Shown piece by piece: positions 20,817 through 23,178 of a stretch of DNA of 23,178 bases (the stretch's first letter is position 1; each line of letters opens with the position of its first letter). The DNA comes from Rhypophila decipiens (lineage: Eukaryota > Ascomycota > Sordariomycetes > Sordariales > Naviculisporaceae): NCBI GenBank assembly GCA_033297075.1, contig MU858352.1, positions 1 to 23,178 on the forward strand, read 5' to 3'. The translations under genes were made by a program, and so were the position numbers. The notes beneath the pieces are model-generated. The model saw nothing but the letters and a program-made list of their open reading frames with translations, was not told the origin of the DNA and ran no database searches.

Positions 20817-22056
20817 AAATATCTCACCCTGCCACAAAGCAACGAGGGCCTGGGGGGCATACACTCTATTCGCGGCCTTTGACCTCGGAAAAGACCCACA
20901 TCATCGCAGGAAGCTCATGCAATAAAGATCACTAGCTACTCTGTATCAGACCAATCAATCCCAATGGTTATTGGATTAGCGACCTTGAAGGATTCCTCTA
21001 CACGCCCGTGGTCATGGAATACGTACGCAGGGTGCTGTGAGAATAGCGCACTTGTCGGGTATCCGTTTTTGTACAAGTGTATCAGCTTCCAAGAGATTGT
21101 GGCAGCACATTTATCTAGTCGAGATGCTTAGCCAAGGCGGGCGAGTATTGTGTGCGTACCCGTGATTTGTAAATTTGTGCTGTTCTGGTCACCGGGGAGT
21201 TGATTGGCAAGGGGGGACGAGGGCCACGCGCGATCGAGGGAGAAGTCGGCTTGGTTATCTGGCAGGTGCGTGACTCCTTCGCCACAGAACAAAGTTTTTC
21301 TTTTCTTTTCTTGGTTTTCACGACATCAAATCCATGTCGGGTCTCGGATGACCGACTCACGTTTCAGCATGGATGGCTCGGGTTTCCGTCCATAGTTCAT
21401 AAGCAAAGTCCAAGTAGACATCTGGGGCCTGCCCGCTTCCCGCATGGAAGTTCATGCTCTCCTAAAATGCCTGGATGGAGAAACGACATTGGACAGATGA
21501 CCGTATATCAACTCATTGATCAGTGTTTGTATCCCTGCTTTGGTTCAGCACGTATAATCAGTCGCTTCAATTGGGTTGGAGTCCACACGTTTTGTGGTAT
21601 CGCCATACAAAATTGACACTGGTTATGGATGTGCAACTTGTGCAAACTCTCGGGATTTGCACGGAACAAATGATGACTCATCGAGCTTGGCTCGTCTCTT
21701 ACCCGATGTTTTGCCGAACAAGATCCCGTTCACGTTCCCGGACCACCACCGTCACCCGTAACGACCTACAAACGGCAGCGGCAACGGAGGCCGGAAGGTG
21801 TCGCCCATTCTACTTAGTTCACATCCATGGATTCTTCCGAAACACCTCCCGCGCATTCGCGATGGAGGTGCATTTTTGGGCGCCAGGATTCCGTCAGGAC
21901 CGTCGTCGAGGGTGCGCACCCTCTACGTCCCTCTCGAATCGGTGCTAGCTCGCTCATGCCCTCGAAGTACCCGTCCTCCCTCTCCCCAACCACAGAATTC
22001 TCTTCCGTTCTTTCCCATCATTCTTCCAACTTATAACGCACTCGTTAAATCTTACT

Positions 22057-22787
22057 ATGACAATACAACACCAATCGCGCTTCTCTGGGGGAGACCAGGA
22101 AAGCACCAATAAGCTCCTCCAGGATTACTTGAACAGTGTTATAGAGGAGGAGGGTAACAATCAGTCCTTTGTTGCTCCAGGCACGCAAGAGGACCGCGAT
22201 AGAGTATGGACGGCCTGGACCGAGTATATCTTCCAGCTTCCCTTTTCCTTTCCAGGCTTCCCCATAATCCAAATCTCGACATTATACCCAGAATGGTACA
22301 TTAAGGCGTTACGAACTTCATAATTTTATAAAGTTTCTGTGGACTTACCCAAACAAAAGAGGGTGAGATTACCCACCTCGGTCCTGAGAAGTATGTGGCC
22401 CGCCATCGAGCTTGAAAACTGCTGCTAACTGCGTGAAGCTGTCGTAATGTCGACCCCTGCCGCTTCTGGGTGGACTTTGCCCGGGAGCCCTCGGCCCCAA
22501 GGGTTCAGGCACCAGTCCAGGCATATGTAAACTAATATGTGCAGAACTCCGTCAAAGAACGTATTGTGTTGGGACCAGAGGAGCGCGCGATGGTCCGCAC
22601 GCCCAACTCTGCTTACAGTGTCATTGAGGTTTGGCGGAAGCTCATCAGAGCGGCCGATTTCAAGGTCCTCCGTGGCGAGCGGAAAGCGTTGCGGGGAAGA
22701 ACGAAATACCAGGGGGCCGACCGGCTTTTCCTAAAGTGGAAGCAAGAAGGCGAAAAAGGTGATGGACCTGCCTATCTAATGATCTAG
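22057..22787 (+). pseudogene. Broken N-terminal fragment resembling DUF3435/FluG-like fungal proteins
   Basis: Two protein-like pieces lie in different frames. The first (22057-22323) contains NSVIEEEG, FVAPGTQEDRDRVWTAWTEY and then runs into a stop. The second, from about 22440, has VQAYVN, a TAA at 22533-22535, then NSVKERIVLGPEE, SVIEVWRKLIRAADFKVLRG and a GPAY motif before TAG at 22785. From memory this order (VAPGT...RVW.AW.EY, LGPEE, VV.VWR.L, GPAY) recalls large fungal proteins near the DUF3435 (PF11917) family, which includes FluG-like proteins and Starship tyrosine recombinases. The catalytic recombinase part would lie further downstream and is absent. The stop and the frame change make it a relic, unless an unrecognised intron joins the pieces. 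Confidence 0.4.
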
Positions 22788-22922
22788 GTATGTGAGACTA
22801 GATTGGATGCATCCCCCTTCAGCCTTCTCGATCCTCTCCCACTTTACTGTATCCTGACGTAGCTTCCTTCGTGGCTCTATTTCCTTGCACTTTGTCGGTT
22901 TCGCGTTTCTTCTTTTAGTATG
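22788..22922. other. Spacer between gene relic and possible LTR
   Basis: This short T/C-rich stretch has no coding evidence. It separates the stop of the relic from the TGTTGAAC that may open an LTR. Confidence 0.3.
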
Positions 22923-23178
22923 TGTTGAACTGGATGCCATTGCAGTGCTGTTCGCCCAGTGTAGGATAAGTTCCAGTATGGGATAAGTTCTGGTGGGCCA
23001 GACTTGCACAGTTCAGGAATGGCCGTTGCCCCGTGAACCCTCAGGGGTCAACCCCACAGAACCCTCTGGAATGTAGCTCTTTCCTTTTGTATTCTAGTGT
23101 TTCTTTCCTTTGGAATGCTCTGGAATGTAGGCCTACAACTATAAGTAAGGCCTGCATTCTTTCTCTGCTTTTCAGCTC
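22923..23178 (+). mobile_element. Possible LTR retrotransposon end, cut by window edge
   Basis: The segment starts with TGTTGAAC, a typical LTR 5' end. It contains internal short repeats (GGATAAGTTC twice with one change, CTGGAATGTAG twice) and a TATA-like ACTATAAGTAAGGCC near 23138, followed by a pyrimidine-rich TTCTTTCTCTGCTTTTCAG, as in fungal Copia-type LTRs. The 3' end, target duplication and internal genes lie outside the window, so the call rests on general appearance only. Confidence 0.35.

Larger units (their letters stand above)
19652..22056. other. 2.4-kb region without a convincing gene
   Basis: Open frames here are short, overlap on both strands and show no domain, signal peptide or clear exon structure. 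No P450, transporter, oxidoreductase or transcription factor is visible downstream of the type III PKS. A frame at 21827-22036 begins in a fair context and is Ser-rich, and it could be an upstream exon of the broken gene at 22057. Only short CCGCGG-containing repeats stand out. Confidence 0.5.

Noticed and set aside
21523..21948. Plus-strand frame with an Arg-rich patch at 21523-21948
   Set aside because: It has no domain, overlaps other frames equally open, and its Arg/Ser run looks like a composition effect.
1..23178. CRISPR arrays, rRNA and tRNA genes
   Set aside because: No regularly spaced repeats, and no cloverleaf or rRNA-like segments were seen; the window is fungal nuclear DNA.

Overview
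The window is nuclear DNA of a filamentous ascomycete (Pezizomycotina; I cannot place it further). The signs are spliced genes with short GT-AG introns (mostly 64-112 nt) and CTRAC-type branch points, a fungal highly reducing polyketide synthase (HR-PKS), a fungal chalcone-synthase-like type III PKS, and fungal-style single-pass membrane proteins with Ser/Thr-rich stalks. There are no tRNAs, rRNAs or CRISPR arrays that I can see.

Left part (about 1.7-9.9 kb): a head-to-tail array of five related genes, here called A to E, all on the + strand. The full layout is signal peptide, Kre9/Knh1-like beta-sandwich ectodomain, Ser/Thr/Pro-rich stalk, one membrane helix, basic stop-transfer residues, and a cytoplasmic tail with repeated acidic 'EL' motifs. 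B and C are intact (367 and 369 residues by my splice models) and share exon sizes and intron phases. D has lost the ectodomain. A is 5'-truncated with an in-frame stop. E carries a frameshift in its signal peptide and an in-frame stop, with recognisable homologous tail sequence beyond that stop.

Centre (9977-19651): a divergently transcribed pair of polyketide synthases. On the minus strand lies a three-exon HR-PKS of 2,581 residues (KS-MAT-DH-CMeT-ER-KR-ACP, no release domain). On the plus strand lies a two-exon type III PKS of 400 residues with an intact Cys-His-Asn triad. They share a 520-bp promoter holding a CCGAG-N4-CTCGG palindrome and three further copies of the half-site. The simplest reading is a compact type I/type III hybrid pathway. 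The HR-PKS would build a reduced or polyene acyl chain on its ACP, and the type III PKS would take it as a starter, extend it with malonyl-CoA, and cyclise it to an alkylresorcinol or alkylpyrone. The ER has Ala-Ala where its NADPH-binding loop normally has Gly-Gly, so enoyl reduction may be weak or absent. No tailoring enzyme, transporter or transcription factor is visible beside the pair.

Right part (19.65-23.18 kb): about 2.4 kb without a convincing gene, then a broken fragment that resembles the N-terminal part of large fungal DUF3435/FluG-like proteins, and finally what may be the start of a retrotransposon LTR cut by the window edge. This side looks like decaying, transposon-visited DNA and may mark the edge of the polyketide locus.
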